Positions 33,415 through 47,591 of a DNA stretch of 64,000 nt are shown here, one piece after another. The first letter of the stretch is position 1. Every line of letters begins with the position of its first letter. Source of the stretch: Tubiluchus corallicola. Taxonomy: Eukaryota; Priapulida; Priapulimorpha; Priapulimorphida; Tubiluchidae. The stretch lies in NCBI GenBank assembly GCA_030141605.1, contig JAQGDQ010000519.1, positions 90,991 to 154,990 of the forward strand, in the 5' to 3' direction. The translations under genes were made by a program, and so were the position numbers. The notes below the pieces were generated by a model. The model did no database searches and was not told the DNA's origin. It saw only the letters and a program-made list of their open reading frames with translations.

Positions 33415-33795
33415 TCTCTCGAAGATTTACATCATTGCAAAAGATTCCGAATTGCATGTGACAAAGTAACTTTGTACAGCTTGTCACTGTTTAGAGTTAC
33501 AGGAAGTTTGCTCAGATCACAATGCCAGCCATTCTTTACTAATGTTATTTATTAAGCAAGCGAACGCAGCGTATTTTTCACCAGCACACGTTACAACAAA
33601 CCAATCACGCCACGCTTGAGTTCACACTGCCCTTTGGCTAATTATGATCTGTTTGACGTAAAACTGAACACTCTTACTAGTTTTCGAAATTGTTAATTGT
33701 AGAAAAACTAGTTTCGATGATCACTAGTAATAATCACAATATTTCTCAAGCTACTTGAGCTGATAGGCACTTCAAGGTTGTAAAAGTTATTACAA

Positions 33796-34255
33796 CGTAT
33801 ATGAATTATGAATTTATTCCACAGCAACTCAAACATACATATAAATTGTTATTACATTGAAAAAAAATAAACTATGCGAGTTACTGTGAGGAGAAGGAAG
33901 GAGCATTGAGCTTTCGAGTCCTCCTCCAGATAAGTGAAGCAATTGACAATTAACATTACATAACATTTTCATCAGTTATAGCGTACATTAGAACAAAGTA
34001 AGTTTTGTTGGTAACTTACGGTCAGAATGAGTGAAATTGTGAGTTAATTATACCGTTGTAGTAGGTAATTCCTTGATGCTTTTTTTAAATTGATAAAGAT
34101 TAAGAGTTTTCATTTCACGCCGAATTGATGACCATATTTTGACAGCATTATATTTTGATGACTGTTTCATTATATTTGTTTTTGGAAGGGGGAGTACATA
34201 GTTTTCGACTGAATATCTTGTGTAATGATCATGTTGATTATTAGTATGATGTATA
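33796..34255 (-). mobile_element. LINE 3' end, family of 51254-51850
   Basis: Matches 51254-51700 over the whole 3' UTR and last ORF2 codons (for example GCGAGTTACTGTGAGGAGAA, and on the minus strand the YSVENYVLPLPK-like reading). It is truncated near 34250. The 3' end finishes AATAAATTCATAATTCATA. Confidence 0.85.
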
Positions 34256-34257
34256 GT

Positions 34258-34800
34258 AAGTAAGTAAGTAACATCTTTATTGCCATACTAATATTGAAAA
34301 TCATAAAACATATTAAGATGCTCAGTCAGTGATAGTCAAGAAACATCAACTGCTGGAGGTCAGTGCAAAAACTAAAATACAGGAGTGAAAATAATAAGAT
34401 GCAACTTTAAACTTAAACTTTACATATTTTACATATTTACAAACTGACTATCAGTAAAATTAAGTCGTTTAATATGGCCTGGAGTAAATGAATTCAGCAT
34501 TAGTGTGTAAGTTGTCATATTGGTAAGTTGCGTATTCAAATCTTGACGTCATTAATACTTTTGTTTTGGTTTTGAATGCGGTTAAAGATTTAAAACGTTT
34601 GATTTGCGACTGCCAGTAAATTCCAGAGCCGGGCGGCGTTTTTTGCTATTGAATTGTTTCCAAATTGATTGTTTGTTCTAGTTTGTTTCCAAATTGATTG
34701 TTTGTTCTCGTTTGTTTCCAAATTGATTGTTTGTTCTAGTTTGTTTCAATTTAAATATTGTGGCGTTTAATTCAGGATTTTTGAGTAATGCTAATTTGCT
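34258..34800 (-). mobile_element. LINE remnant, family of 58431
   Basis: The minus strand near 34645-34600 reads NAARLWNLLAV, a degenerate WNxLP block of LINE ORF2, with frameshifts. ATATGGCC and GAATTCAGCATTAGTGTGTA recur in the region 58640-58685. Three 29-bp tandem units (TTTGTTTCCAAATTGATTG...) occupy 34653-34745. Confidence 0.6.
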
Positions 34801-37040
34801 ACATTTGAAAGGAATACTTAAATTATTTATATATTTGAAAATGAATAATGATGTATGATAATAATCATGAATAATCTTTATGGGCTTCTATGATTGATAT
34901 TTTCAGTTCATTTCTTACAAAATATGCATTTTTATGTTTGGCTTGTACTGATAATTTGTGTGACAAACCTAATATTTATTTTAGTATATAGTTTTGCAAC
35001 ATTTTTTTTTTATATAAAATTTTCTCTTTTAGTTTTTTGCAAAAGTTCACAGTCGTATAAAAAATGTGGTAATACTAGTGTTTTGTGTATTAGTACTTTT
35101 GTATGTTTTGACAGTTGGCCTCTTATTTACCGTAAATATGAACTGCTTGCTGGCATTTTTGTGCATAGATGTTCTCGAATTGCTGATCCTGAATATATCC
35201 CGGATGTATCAGGATAGATTACATGTATTTCTGTATAACATTCGGTAATTATAGATCTATCGTAGTCAGTCCTACCGCCAGTCTGAAAATGATGCACCAA
35301 ACAGGCTTAAGCCGTTAGTTAGATCAACTTGACATTTGATCGAATTTTCATTAAAATTTCAACTACCATCTTTAAATTGTTTCGAATTTTGCAAGTTGAA
35401 CATTGTGAAAATCTCTTTTTCAGTAGATATACAATACGAATATGAATTTCCATACTTTTTTAACTTCACAATATCTTACAATTTTAATTATTTGAATGAG
35501 AGTAAACTTAAAGCACAAAAAAAATTCGTTTTGAAATTTTATATCACTTTCATACTGCCTTTTTGCATACAGGACTTCAATCGGCAGTCACGCTGTATAA
35601 AACATGTAAATTTAAACTCCCGCGATGACCGTTAGACGCAGCCATTTTGACGACAGGTCATTTGAAACAAGTTTAGATAACAGTAAGTAAAGTTTGAAAA
35701 AATAATCAGAACATTTGTAAAGCACGTCACTAAACGAGTAAAATTTTAAATTACTGTATCTTGTGAATAAGATTAAAAATGCGTTTTTGGTTACTGAGTG
35801 GTGCACCCTGGAGGGTGAGTCAGCGACATTTTACCAATTGGTGAAATTTTTTAAATAATTAAAAATTTTCTTTTCTAGTTACATAAGTTTTTAAGCAGGT
35901 AAGTGAAATGCTAAGTAATATAGTTTGCGTGGAAAGTCTTTTGAGACATATTTTAACATTTCCTTTTCTTCCCTTGATTTACGTTGTGCGCAGGTGACGT
36001 CATGTAATGGCGACTTCGGAACAGTATTGCGGGAGTCATACAATCAATGCCAGTATGACATGCGCATAAAATTGCTATAAAGTAATATAATTTTCTAAGG
36101 CGATTTCTCTGAAACCTACTTCAGGTGCCCCTTTTCTTGTCCTTTAAAACTGGACTTGTGCTACCATTACTTTTCTCATAGACACTGACTCTACATTTTA
36201 CCACCGGGTACCTACTTCATGCTTATAGTGAACCTAACTATGGATAGTAATCAAAAAATTCAGGTCACTCTGAAAGATAGAAGAAAGACAAAAGACAGAT
36301 AGACAGATTACCTCCCCGGAGGTACAAAACTACCGTGACAAAGCAACATCCTTGTTCCAAATTTCAGCTTCCTAACTGCTCTATCAGTCAAGCCATCGCC
36401 CTTTTTCAAAAACGTAGTACGCTACCCCCCCCCCCCCCAGCAGATGTGATGGATCCCTTTGCAATTTATAGATTAACTCCTGTACCGAATGTTGTGAAGA
36501 CACCTTGCGAACTTTTCATACAATGTTGCGCTGATGCAAGTGTTTGTAGCGTGTTGATGCATCACAAACCACTTTTCTTACATGTAATCCACTACCTTTT
36601 CTTATATTTCTTGTCTCGCACAGGGACGAATTAACCATTAGGTTAATAAGGCTATCGCCTTAGGCCCTAAACTTTGGTATTCCTTCAATGTCCTGAGACC
36701 GATGACCAATTAAACAGATAATGCTATTTAGTAAGCAAAATAACTAAATTGTCAAACTGAACAAACTAAAAGTATATTTGTTTTTTTCTCTTCCGTGCAT
36801 TGTCACTAAGCACTTGAGCGACTGAGTGCCTATGTTATACACAAAATTATTTCCATTCGTCACGAATAAACCACAAAGGTTGTTGATAATAAATAAAAAA
36901 TGTAGAACAGTTTACTGGCATTTTCAATAGTTTGCGAGAAGTTTGATGTAAATTTGACCCATGCATAAGTCTGGTATTTCCTTTTTAGGCTAATATTTAA
37001 CCAAATAGGTACACTTACGTCCTGAAATATTCTGTGTGGA
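34801..37040. other. Gene-poor AT-rich stretch
   Basis: Frames at 34894-35217, 35336-35635 and 36335-36634 are low-complexity or lack motifs. A C14-type homopolymer lies at 36424-36438. I see no gene, RNA or transposon boundary I can defend. Confidence 0.45.
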
Positions 37041-37319
37041 CAGGGCCTATTTCAGCCTAGGCGAGACCCGGGGAAGTGGAGCGTGTGAGACCCCATCGGG
37101 GGGGGGGGGAGTGCCGGGGCAGGCGCCACCATGGTTGGCGCCCAGAAAATTTTTGAACTGCTAGAACGCCGGAGAAGCATTTTCGAAGAGACAATATGGA
37201 GTTATACAGTTGTTAAAGGAAAGAACAATTGAAAGAAAAATTGCTTTATTCTCAAGACCATTCCTTAATACTTGTCAATACTGGCAAATGGCGCGCGTGC
37301 GGCAAGAGAGAGAGAGAGG

Positions 37320-37365
<46 letters not shown>

Positions 37366-37475
37366 AAGAGGAGGCAGTATGTTCGCATAAAGCAAAAAAA
37401 ATGTTACCTTGGCGTGAGGCCCCATGGAGGGTGAGGCCCCGGGGAAGTATCCCCCACCCCTTGAAATAGGCCCTG
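37041..37475. mobile_element. hAT-like MITE, CAGGGCCTATTTCA family
   Basis: Inverted ends CAGGGCCTATTTCA are flanked by TGTGTGGA and TGGGTGAA (6 of 8 identical). Subterminal CCCGGGGAAGT blocks match on both sides. The interior holds a G10 run and an (AG)n microsatellite at 37304-37373. No transposase. Confidence 0.75.
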
Positions 37476-38727
37476 TGGGTGAATAAATTTCATGATCAGC
37501 AGTATAGCACAATTGGTTGTATAATGTCCGTATAGCCCATACGTTCAGGCCACTCGCTTGTTGATAGCCTTAGACACATGAAACCTTTAATCCGCTCTTG
37601 TACTCACTCTCTTGAGTGAAGCCATACAATTCAATTCAAATTTTTATCTCGGTAGTTAAAAACATGTAAAATCGCCCATAGATTACAACACGAAAAGCGT
37701 AGATCGAGTTGCTACATTCTACAGTTAAGCGCATAATTAAAATTGCAGACAAGAACGTTCCCTAAGCTCGGGATATCATACTTTGTCGCTAAAGTTACTC
37801 TTGGTAGTACAGAGAATTACTAATGCATTTGCAACCAAAACGATCTTGCATCGCTTGAGCTCGATTCCCCTTGCTTTCTGATTCATTATGCCCAAGGCCT
37901 CTTCATAAGTCCTTTTCTCAAAGAAGAATTGGAAATAAGATGTTGGGCGCCGAGTAATCCGCTAGCCGAAGTAGGACAATTGGCGTACATGGGCTGCCCA
38001 AGTAGGACACTAGAGACAGGTCGCAAATTGAGTCGTTAACCGTACTGGCACCGTTCGATGTTGTTGTTTATGTAATACTAACAATTAAACACGTCAATAC
38101 ACGTTGAGTAATTCTTTATACATCTGATAAAATAAAAGAATTTTATTCTGAGTTAGTATAATTTTGCTAATATGAATCTTCTTTGAAGTGAAATAAGTGC
38201 ACTTTTAGGAGATTCCAACATTTGCTTAAGGCATATCATTTTTTATTTTGTCTTGCTTCACAGAGAGTTGATCATTTTACTCCCTCTTTGAAATAATTAG
38301 TTGAAATAACAGTTTTCATGTGTTTATGCCTTTAACGTATGCGAGCAATATGGCAAAAAGTTCAATATTAATATTGTAAACATCCAACGAAACAAAGTCA
38401 AAAGCAAATGCATCAGATTTTGCAATAAGGCGGAAAGTAATAAACGCTATCCAATTATCCAATTGTTTTTCTTAACGATGCTCCAGTTACTTGGTCGTAC
38501 CTTAAATTGTAAATTTGAAAATGAAATTCTAAAATAAATTAAAATAATTCTAAGTAAAAAAATAAACCAATTTTTGGTTTGATAAATCAGATCTTAAATT
38601 GAAATTGTTTAACAATTATTGTTACTGTTTTTACAGTTTTCGAATATGGCGACTGGATAACCTGATCATAAATCGCATTGAAACTCCATGGAACCTATTA
38701 TTATTATTATAAGTCTTTTATTGAACA
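37476..38727. other. No gene recognised
   Basis: AT-rich, without coding frames of interest or transposon termini. Confidence 0.5.
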
Positions 38728-39023
<296 letters not shown>

Positions 39024-39198
39024 GAGCCAAATATTCAAAAATACTCATAAGCGACGTCACTATTTTCAAAATTATAAGATCATCAGCGAAGTCAATCAAA
39101 CTGTGAACAAGTAAATGCAATAATGATTAATGATTCTATTAGTACGTTCAATTGTTCACAAGCTGCTGTCATTTGGCAAATTTCCTATTGCTTTAGTT

Positions 39199-39900
<702 letters not shown>

Positions 39901-40025
39901 TATATTCTACGGAACAGGTGGGGAGCTGCACAAAATGCTCGAATTTAGGAATCACACGAAGTCAAATTAAAATAAAATAAATGAAATTAAAACAATAAAT
40001 TTCGCAATTCAAGGATAGGCTTAAC

Positions 40026-40280
40026 CGTTACTTTATAAAAATGTTCAAGTGCAGGTCGCGAAAGATTGTGAGAAGATTTTGTTTAAAACATCAACACGTA
40101 ATTCGGTTTTCTCAGCAATGGCATTAATATGTGGATCCTCTTTTAAATTCGATTGCAAGTATAAACGTAGATGTTTATGATTCTTTGCCCAGTCTAGTTC
40201 TCTATTGTTAGGATATAAATTGCGACAACCGGGTAAATCAGATTTATTGCTAAACACCTTGACTTTGGATTTTACTACAT
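40026..40280 (-). pseudogene. LINE reverse-transcriptase fragment
   Basis: Reads ELDWAKNHKHLRLYLQSNL and PHINAIAEKTELRVDVLNKI. This is the KHLGLxL...HI..I..KT..R...L block downstream of the RT catalytic core. It lies in the right order and strand to belong to the LINE ending at 39665, but is incomplete. Confidence 0.75.
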
Positions 40281-40335
40281 TAAATTTTCGTTCCGTTCCA
40301 TTAACGTTCCATTAACGTTCCATTAATTTTTGCCA

Positions 40336-42840
40336 ATAATTGTGCTTTAAAATTTTTGCCCGTTGGAATGAAATTCTATTGTACTTTTAATAGTTTTAAC
40401 ATATGTCATTTATATAAATTTTTAACTACTTTGTCTAAATTAATTTTCGCAAATAGCAAGTTTATGCCTAAAAAAATTAGTTTTATTATTAATTGTGTTT
40501 TATGGCTTAAGACATGTAACGCCAACGACCGGAAATAAATTATTTTCCATGTTTTAACACTTGAGGCCGCTTCGTTCGCTTCTTACTGCCTTTAATGCTT
40601 ATGCGAACTGGTGCAACTGTAATAGCAAAAATAAATATGACATGTCTCGTCAGGTATATTCATAGCGTAGTCATACTATCCCTTTTTATTAAAATGCTTT
40701 TTTTATGTTTAAAGATATTTTCATTTGTTTTAGCCTTTTTTAGATTTGGTTTATTCGTTTTGCTGCTGTAATAGTTGTTGTCATAATATGAGCGACACTC
40801 TCAAGTGCTTTTACCTGCCCATTTATTGTACATCCGATTTGGCTCCTTTACCAAAATATTTGCTTGAATCAAAAGCTCATTTTAACATGTAATTGTGTAA
40901 CGAGTGGATTTTTACTTCACAAAATTACATTGGGCCGTGATTAATGACGTACAAATGTGATAAAAATTCATTTCGATGAATCAGCGGATATGGCAACGAG
41001 ATATTTTCAAATTACGTTTAAAACTTGATGTATATTAGTGGTGGTTGAATACATATGACTTCTGTTCTCAGGAGAAGAGTTTACATCAGGGGTGTGCAAA
41101 TTGTGGCGCGCGAAGAGATTTGTCAACCTAATGAAAGTGCGGCCCGGGCGATTAATTGAGTGTATCCAGCTGAAGTCCGTGCCGCGATCCCAAAGATAGT
41201 GCGGGTAGTTTTTTCTACTAGATCGGATGCCATTAACCCTTACAAGACCGTTGTAGCTTAATGTCAATGTACTACACAGACTGTGTGATACGCATTACTA
41301 ATATGAATTGTAATGAAATTACCACTATCTGTCCTGAAAGTAGAAATATATGGTTTGTAATATAAATTTTAATAACTTCTAAAATAGTTTCTTGAGTGTA
41401 GTAGTAATGATGTACGCACGTCGGATGCAAAAAAATCATTATTAGGCCTTTCTGTACTTGGCTCCTTGATCAAACTGCCTGTGGCCTGCAGGAATTGCGG
41501 GAAAGTTCAATGTGGCCCGGCTAGTCAGATAATTTGCACACCCCTGATTTACATGTTGTACTGATGCGTCTTAGTGATTTGTTATTTTGGAGTGTTTTAT
41601 TTGATGCAACATCAGTATGATTTACTTTGCTTTTCTTACTGTACCACTTATTTCAGTTTAGTCTGTTCCTGTGATTCTAGTCTTTGTTGTCTCACCTCTC
41701 ATTTTTTCTTACACTTTCTTTTGCTCTGTCTGTCTTTTGTTTCTTTTTTGATATTGTGTTTTTGAGGTAGTTAAAACTTCTGTATAGTTGTAGAAAACAG
41801 TTTTACAGGTTTGAAGCTGACTCAGTCTTCCGTGCTCATCAAACACATCGTTTATTTTTATCAAAACATACTTGTTACAGCTTTTGCTTTGGAAGTATTG
41901 CTAATTTATTGTATGCTAATAATATTTATACTAGCAGTACTAATTTGGCAAATAACATAGGAGGCATTACGCTAAGCAGCCGTCTGCGTTGTAAATTGTT
42001 CTTCAAAACAATGCGCATGTGCAGTGGGCACAATTCTTTAATATTTCCACATATTCACATGGAATTGTCGGCGAAAATAAGGAAAGTTTATCATCAAAAT
42101 TAAAATTACGCCTGCGTGGAAAATTTAATGTGAAATATGTAAACATTGTTTACTTTACGCGTTTGAGCTGTTGCTATTCGTCAGTTCGCTAGACCCACCT
42201 TTCGCTTGCGCAGTACGCAGCTTCGTTTAAATAGTTATTGTATCGGGGCGACGTCTGGCGTGGTTTTAGGAAATGATTGCTTTAATTTCTCTCAATTTGA
42301 CGAATAGACTGTCTACTATAGTGATAGGCAAATACGGTAATATTCTAGCAATATGTTAATAATAATATCATTAATATTATTACACCAACTATTACAACAG
42401 CAAAACGAATAAACCAAATTTAAAAAGGCTAAAACAAATGAAAATATTTTTAAATTTGAAGAAAGCATTTTAATAAAAAGGGATAGTATGACTATGCTAT
42501 GAAAATACCTGATGAGACGTATTATTGTTATTTTTGCTATTACAGTTGCCCCAGTTCGCAGAAGGATTAAAGGCAGTAAAAAGCGAACGAAGCGGCCTCA
42601 AGTGTTAGTTTTACTTTTGGAAAAACATGGAAAATAATTTATTTCGTGTCGTTGGCGTTACATGTCTTAAGCCATAAAACACAATTAATAACTAAACTAA
42701 TTTTTAGGCATAAACTTGCAATTTGCAAAAATTAATTTAGAGAAAGTAGTTAAAAATTTATATAAATGACATATGTTAAAACTGTTAAAAGTACAATAAA
42801 ATTTCATCCCAAAGGGCAAAAATTTTTAGAGCACAATTAT
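40336..42840. repeat. Large inverted repeat with arms of about 455-469 bp
   Basis: The arm 40336-40790 is the reverse complement of 42372-42840, roughly 90% identical by eye (shared TTAAGACATGTAACGCCAAC, GAGGCCGCTTCGTTCGCTT). The spacer is 1.58 kb and contains the hAT MITE at 41087-41546. The arms carry no ORF. It could be a fold-back transposon with long inverted ends, or two copies of an unknown repeat. Confidence 0.85.
41087..41546. mobile_element. hAT-type MITE, family 1 copy B
   Basis: Ends CAGGGGTGTGCAAATT and its complement are flanked by GTTTACAT and ATTTACAT (7 of 8 identical). It is the same 0.46-0.5 kb element as 3082-3577, inverted. A 46-50 bp-scale block starting near TTTGATCAAGGAGCCAAGTA is almost identical between copies. 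Confidence 0.9.
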
Positions 42841-43020
42841 AAAAACATCAGTATGTTAAATTACATGTTTTAAGAACTATTAGAAATAAGTTGCTGTTCA
42901 GAAATAAATAAAAAGTTTCGTTTTTCCACCTGATTTGCCAACAGTGTTTCAACTAAAATATTTCCTTGTTATTGACGGCTGTACACAGCATATACTGATA
43001 TACAATTATTAGTAACTGTA

Positions 43021-43749
43021 TATTAATGTAAAAAAAATCTAATTTACAAAACTTTAATTTTGCCCCATTATTTATATGCCTGCATACTGTACCAAAAAGT
43101 GAAAAGAGAGTCATACATCAAGTTAAATGTACTTCAAAACTACGCTTTACGATTAGTTAATGGCCATTCTTTGAAATCATCTCACAATACAAGTAAATAT
43201 TCTGTCACCTCTTTAAGAAACTCCATGAAAATCCCGATATTAGAAGCCCACAGAGATTATCAAACTCTCCTGTTTCTCTATAAATATATCAGCAATATTA
43301 ATTCTCCTTTCAAAAACAATAAGCTCCCACTTCTTAAAAACCCCAGTATGAATAACAGAACACTAAATTTAAGAAACATCAGAACGAACAATCAATATGG
43401 AAAGATTTCCATTACTAAGCAAGCAATACAACTTTGGAATTCATTACCGACATCACTAAAACACAGCAGCTCTTTATCAATATTCAAGTCTAAATTAAAA
43501 AAAACATTTAATGACTCGTTTTGAATATCCGACATACGAACACGATGATACTCACTCAAATCATAATTTCATTTTTCCTAGACCTTACTAAACTAGTTTA
43601 TATTTTATTTTTGAATTTCTAGTTGCACTTATAGTTTAGCTTGCACCATACGCATTTGCCCATAACAGTGTATGTTTTTATATGAACTAACACTGATTGT
43701 CTGTCTTTTATTATGATGGTCAATGTTTTAAAATAGCAAATAAAGATTT

Positions 43750-43753
<4 letters not shown>
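43021..43753 (+). pseudogene. 5'-truncated LINE: ORF2 C-terminus and 3' UTR, copy B
   Basis: The frame open from about 43021 to 43524 reads LILPHYLYACILYQKVKRES, LQNYALRLVNGHS and QLWNSLPTSLKHSSSLSIFK, typical of the end of a LINE reverse-transcriptase ORF. It has no genuine ATG and no catalytic RT core. The 3' UTR (43525-43753) equals the inverted copy at 7388-7690 and ends AATAAAGATTT at the start of the (TAC)n array. Confidence 0.88.
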
Positions 43754-44597
<844 letters not shown>

Positions 44598-44956
44598 GTA
44601 ACTGTATATAGTTATTTTAACGATCATTCAGTTTAGAATTTTGCATTATTTTTCTGACCCAAATTACCAGCAAACACATAAAATTTTAGGCTAATAGTTG
44701 AATTTTATTAATTTTATTCAAAACTGTCCTCGACGCAGTATGGTATACACTGAATAGATATTTTACCTGCTAACATCGCGTTTGTTTACTTGTGTTATTA
44801 GAACAGTAGGACTTTGGCTACGGACGTCACTTGATGTTACGCACAAAAATACGATAATAGTTTTGTTGTTGTTGTGTCTTCTTGAAACAATTTTCGTTTT
44901 TATATTATTTGAACACGTGGCATCAATGGACTTTCATACGGGGGAGTTTAGTAACT

Positions 44957-45499
44957 AAGTAAATTAATGAAGTAATTAAACAAATACGTCTGAAGCAAGT
45001 AAATAAGTAAATTAATGAAGTAATTAAACAAATACGTCTGACGTCTAAAGCAAGTAGGCAAGTAAATTAATGAAGTAATTAAACAAATACGTCTAAAGCA
45101 AGTAGGCAAGTAAATTAATGAAGTAATTAAACAAATACGTCTGAAGCAAGTAAATAAGTAAATTAATGAAGTAATTAAACAAATACGTCTAAAGCAAGTA
45201 GGCAAGTAAATTAATGAAGTAATTAAACAAATACGTCTGAAGCAAGTAAGCAAGTAAGTTAATGAAGTAATTAAACAAATACGTCTGAAGCAAGTAAGCA
45301 AGTAAGTTAATGAAGTAATTAAACAAATACGTCTGAAGCAAGTAAGCAAGTAAGTTAATGAAGTAATTAAACAAATACGTCTGAAGCAAGTAAGCAAGTA
45401 AGTTAATGAAGTAATTAAACAAATACGTCTGAAGCAAGTAAGCAAGTAAGTTAATGAAGTAATTAAACAAATACGTCTGAAGCAAGTAAGCAAGTAGGT
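44957..45499. repeat. About eleven tandem copies of a 48-bp repeat
   Basis: AAGTAAATTAATGAAGTAAT followed by TAAACAAATACGTCTGAAGC repeats every 48 bp, with small-length variants on the left side (an extra GACGTCT near 45040). The unit is a multiple of three, producing a spurious ORF on the minus strand. Confidence 0.95.
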
Positions 45500-45705
45500 C
45501 TATCATCAATCACAGCATTAAAAATTGCGATTGTTCACAAGACGTCGTTACGTAGTTTGAAAAAACACGAGTTTATGGTTTCGCTTGATTTAATTTTGGT
45601 AAGCTGGACATCAACAGGGCGAACTCGTTCCCAATTGCTCCCAGGCTAACATAGCATAATACAGCATAATGTAATGTAACGTAGCGTAGCACAACTCGAC
45701 ATCAC

Positions 45706-45919
45706 ATAACATAACATAACATAACATAACATAACATAACATAACATAACATATCATAACATAACATAACATAACATAACATAACATAACATAACATAAC
45801 ATAACATAACATAACATAACATAACATAACATAACATAACATAACATAACATAACATAACATAACATAACATAACATAACATAACATAACATAACATAAC
45901 ATAAAATAACATAACATTA
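45706..45919. repeat. (ATAAC)n pentanucleotide microsatellite
   Basis: Over 40 copies of ATAAC, interrupted once by ATATC. Diverged related units extend left to about 45645. It produces phantom MLCYV ORFs. Confidence 0.98.
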
Positions 45920-46504
45920 GTAACTTTGTTTTGTAAAATTGCAAACGCTTTCACATTAATGCTCCTTTCTTTTATTATTAATAGCCGATTCAAAAGACCC
46001 TCTTGACCATATCTGGGACTTCGTGTAATTACGTCAACTGTAGTCGCTTGTCACTGGCCAATGGTCACTTCAATAATAAATCAGAAATTTCAGCGGTAAA
46101 TTGTTGTTTGACTGAAGTAGGGCTTTGGTTCAATTTCCCTATTTGTCGTCTAAAGGATTAATTTAACAATAGCTGAGCAGTTTTCACCTGATCCATAGAC
46201 TTCCTCATTGTTATAATCTATTGTGTGCGCATTATTGCAGTAACCCAGATGCAGGTGTAGCCCTGGAGGGAGGTCCTTGCTACAGGGGAGGAACTGCAAA
46301 CGTCTCACAGACGAAGCTAAACGTTTCTTTATCAAGTATGAATATGCAAATCACTGTACGCGTTAAATTATAGAAATATTGCAAATTTATTTGACGGAGA
46401 ATTAATGTCAATTGGAAGTTTCATTTACGACTGTATGCATAGATTTTTGAATTAAATAGTATAGCTTTGTTAGCGGACATATAACCGCATCACTGTGATT
46501 ATCA
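45920..46504. other. No gene recognised
   Basis: No coding frame with motifs or splice context. The minus frame at 46150-46335 is unrecognised. Confidence 0.45.
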
Positions 46505-46770
46505 TATAGGTAAAATATTTGTTTATCACATGTGTACAAATGCTTAGTAAATAGTTTTTTTCACTTCATGGAGTTTACAACTAAATTTGTATATCTGTGT
46601 ATATACCTTGTGCAGCTATGTTGAGTCAAATTGTTAGTATGATCTGGAAATCATTACCCGAGCTCTGCCCGCTGATAAAACCATCGGGTATGCGTCGAGT
46701 TTGTAATTTTCGTGTTGGAAATTTGATTTTCAGAAATAAAATATCTGTCTATATCTATCTACTACGCGCA
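46505..46770 (+). mobile_element. LINE 3' end with short TCTA tail, copy B
   Basis: The same 3' end as 39665-39900 on the plus strand, encoding [17 protein letters not shown]. Here the tail is only a few units (TATCTGTCTATATCTATCTA), so it shows the unexpanded state. Confidence 0.85.
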
Positions 46771-47318
46771 TACGTCAAATATTAATATACAATCAATATC
46801 CTATTGGGCAGCATAAATGACAACGCAAACGGCAATACACTCTTCAGACAGCATCTACAATTTAGCAAATTTAGAGCATTTTTCGACAGCATTTTCTAAA
46901 TTCATTTAGTATAAAATACTTGTTTAGTTTGTTTTGCCAGTGCAAGTACCATACCGCACAAGATCACGGCGGTCTTGCAGAGACCCCACCTCCACCAGGT
47001 CCCACCCCCACCCCCGATCGGTACCACTCCGGACGTTCAGGCGGCAGCTGTCACACCACAAATCGACATTTTGCCAATTTACCGACGACAAAACCTGACC
47101 TCAGTCGAATTGTTTTAGCCACTAACAAAGGAGACGTCCAGAAATAGCCGCAACTCATTATGCTAAAACAGAGCGCAGCTAATCTGTAGAAGAGAATGAC
47201 CTCCAACGCAGTTTTAACCCTTTACCAAATACACGTCCTGAAACAAAGGCGCTCCGAAAATAGCCCCACATATAGTTTATTATGCTTTGTTATGACTCAT
47301 TGCTGACCAGCGCAGTGG
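46771..47318. other. GC-richer unassigned segment
   Basis: A CCACCCCCACCCCC stretch near 47000 and a local repeat of GCGCAG/AAATAGCC phrases near 47140-47260. The plus frame at 46920-47147 lacks motifs. It may be promoter-like or a decayed element. Confidence 0.3.
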
Positions 47319-47591
47319 TCACTTGTTTTTGGCCGTTTGATTTCGGATCTGCGCAGTGCGTGGAGAAAGAGTGCTAGCGACGTCTGTCTGTTTCTTGTCT
47401 TTTTTCACTTCTGAGTTAAAACTGCAAAGATAATGTTGCAATTTTTCTTCATCTTTAGCTGCTAGTTGATTGGATGCGGTGCTCAAACATTCGGTAAGTC
47501 CTTTTTCATGAAAATGTTTTATTCGTTTTTTTCGGAGGGTTTTAGTCGTGGTGCACAGCACACGAAAAAGATTGGACGGTATCTCGGACAT
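47319..47591 (-). CDS. Unidentified 90-residue ORF
   Basis: Starts at a real ATG (47591) and ends TAG/TAA-type at 47319. The product is basic and polar (KTLRKKRIKHFHEKG, EVKKDKKQTD) without signal peptide, membrane segment or known motif. Composition is less biased than the phantom ORFs nearby and the region is GC-richer than its surroundings. I cannot tell whether it is a small gene, a first exon or chance. Confidence 0.25.
   Translation of the reverse strand: MSEIPSNLFRVLCTTTKTLRKKRIKHFHEKGLTECLSTASNQLAAKDEEKLQHYLCSFNSEVKKDKKQTDVASTLSPRTAQIRNQTAKNK

Noticed and set aside
34894-35217. Hydrophobic 107-residue membrane protein
   Set aside because: Phe/Ile/Leu richness follows from the T-rich sequence; no real domain, conservation evidence or splice context.
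44948-45509. Repetitive 181-residue protein on the minus strand
   Set aside because: The 48-bp tandem unit is a multiple of three, so open frames arise by chance; no start context or domain.
46597-46785. Small protein gene recurring three times in the window
   Set aside because: The repeated coding sequence is the remnant C-terminus of a LINE followed by its tail, not a gene family.
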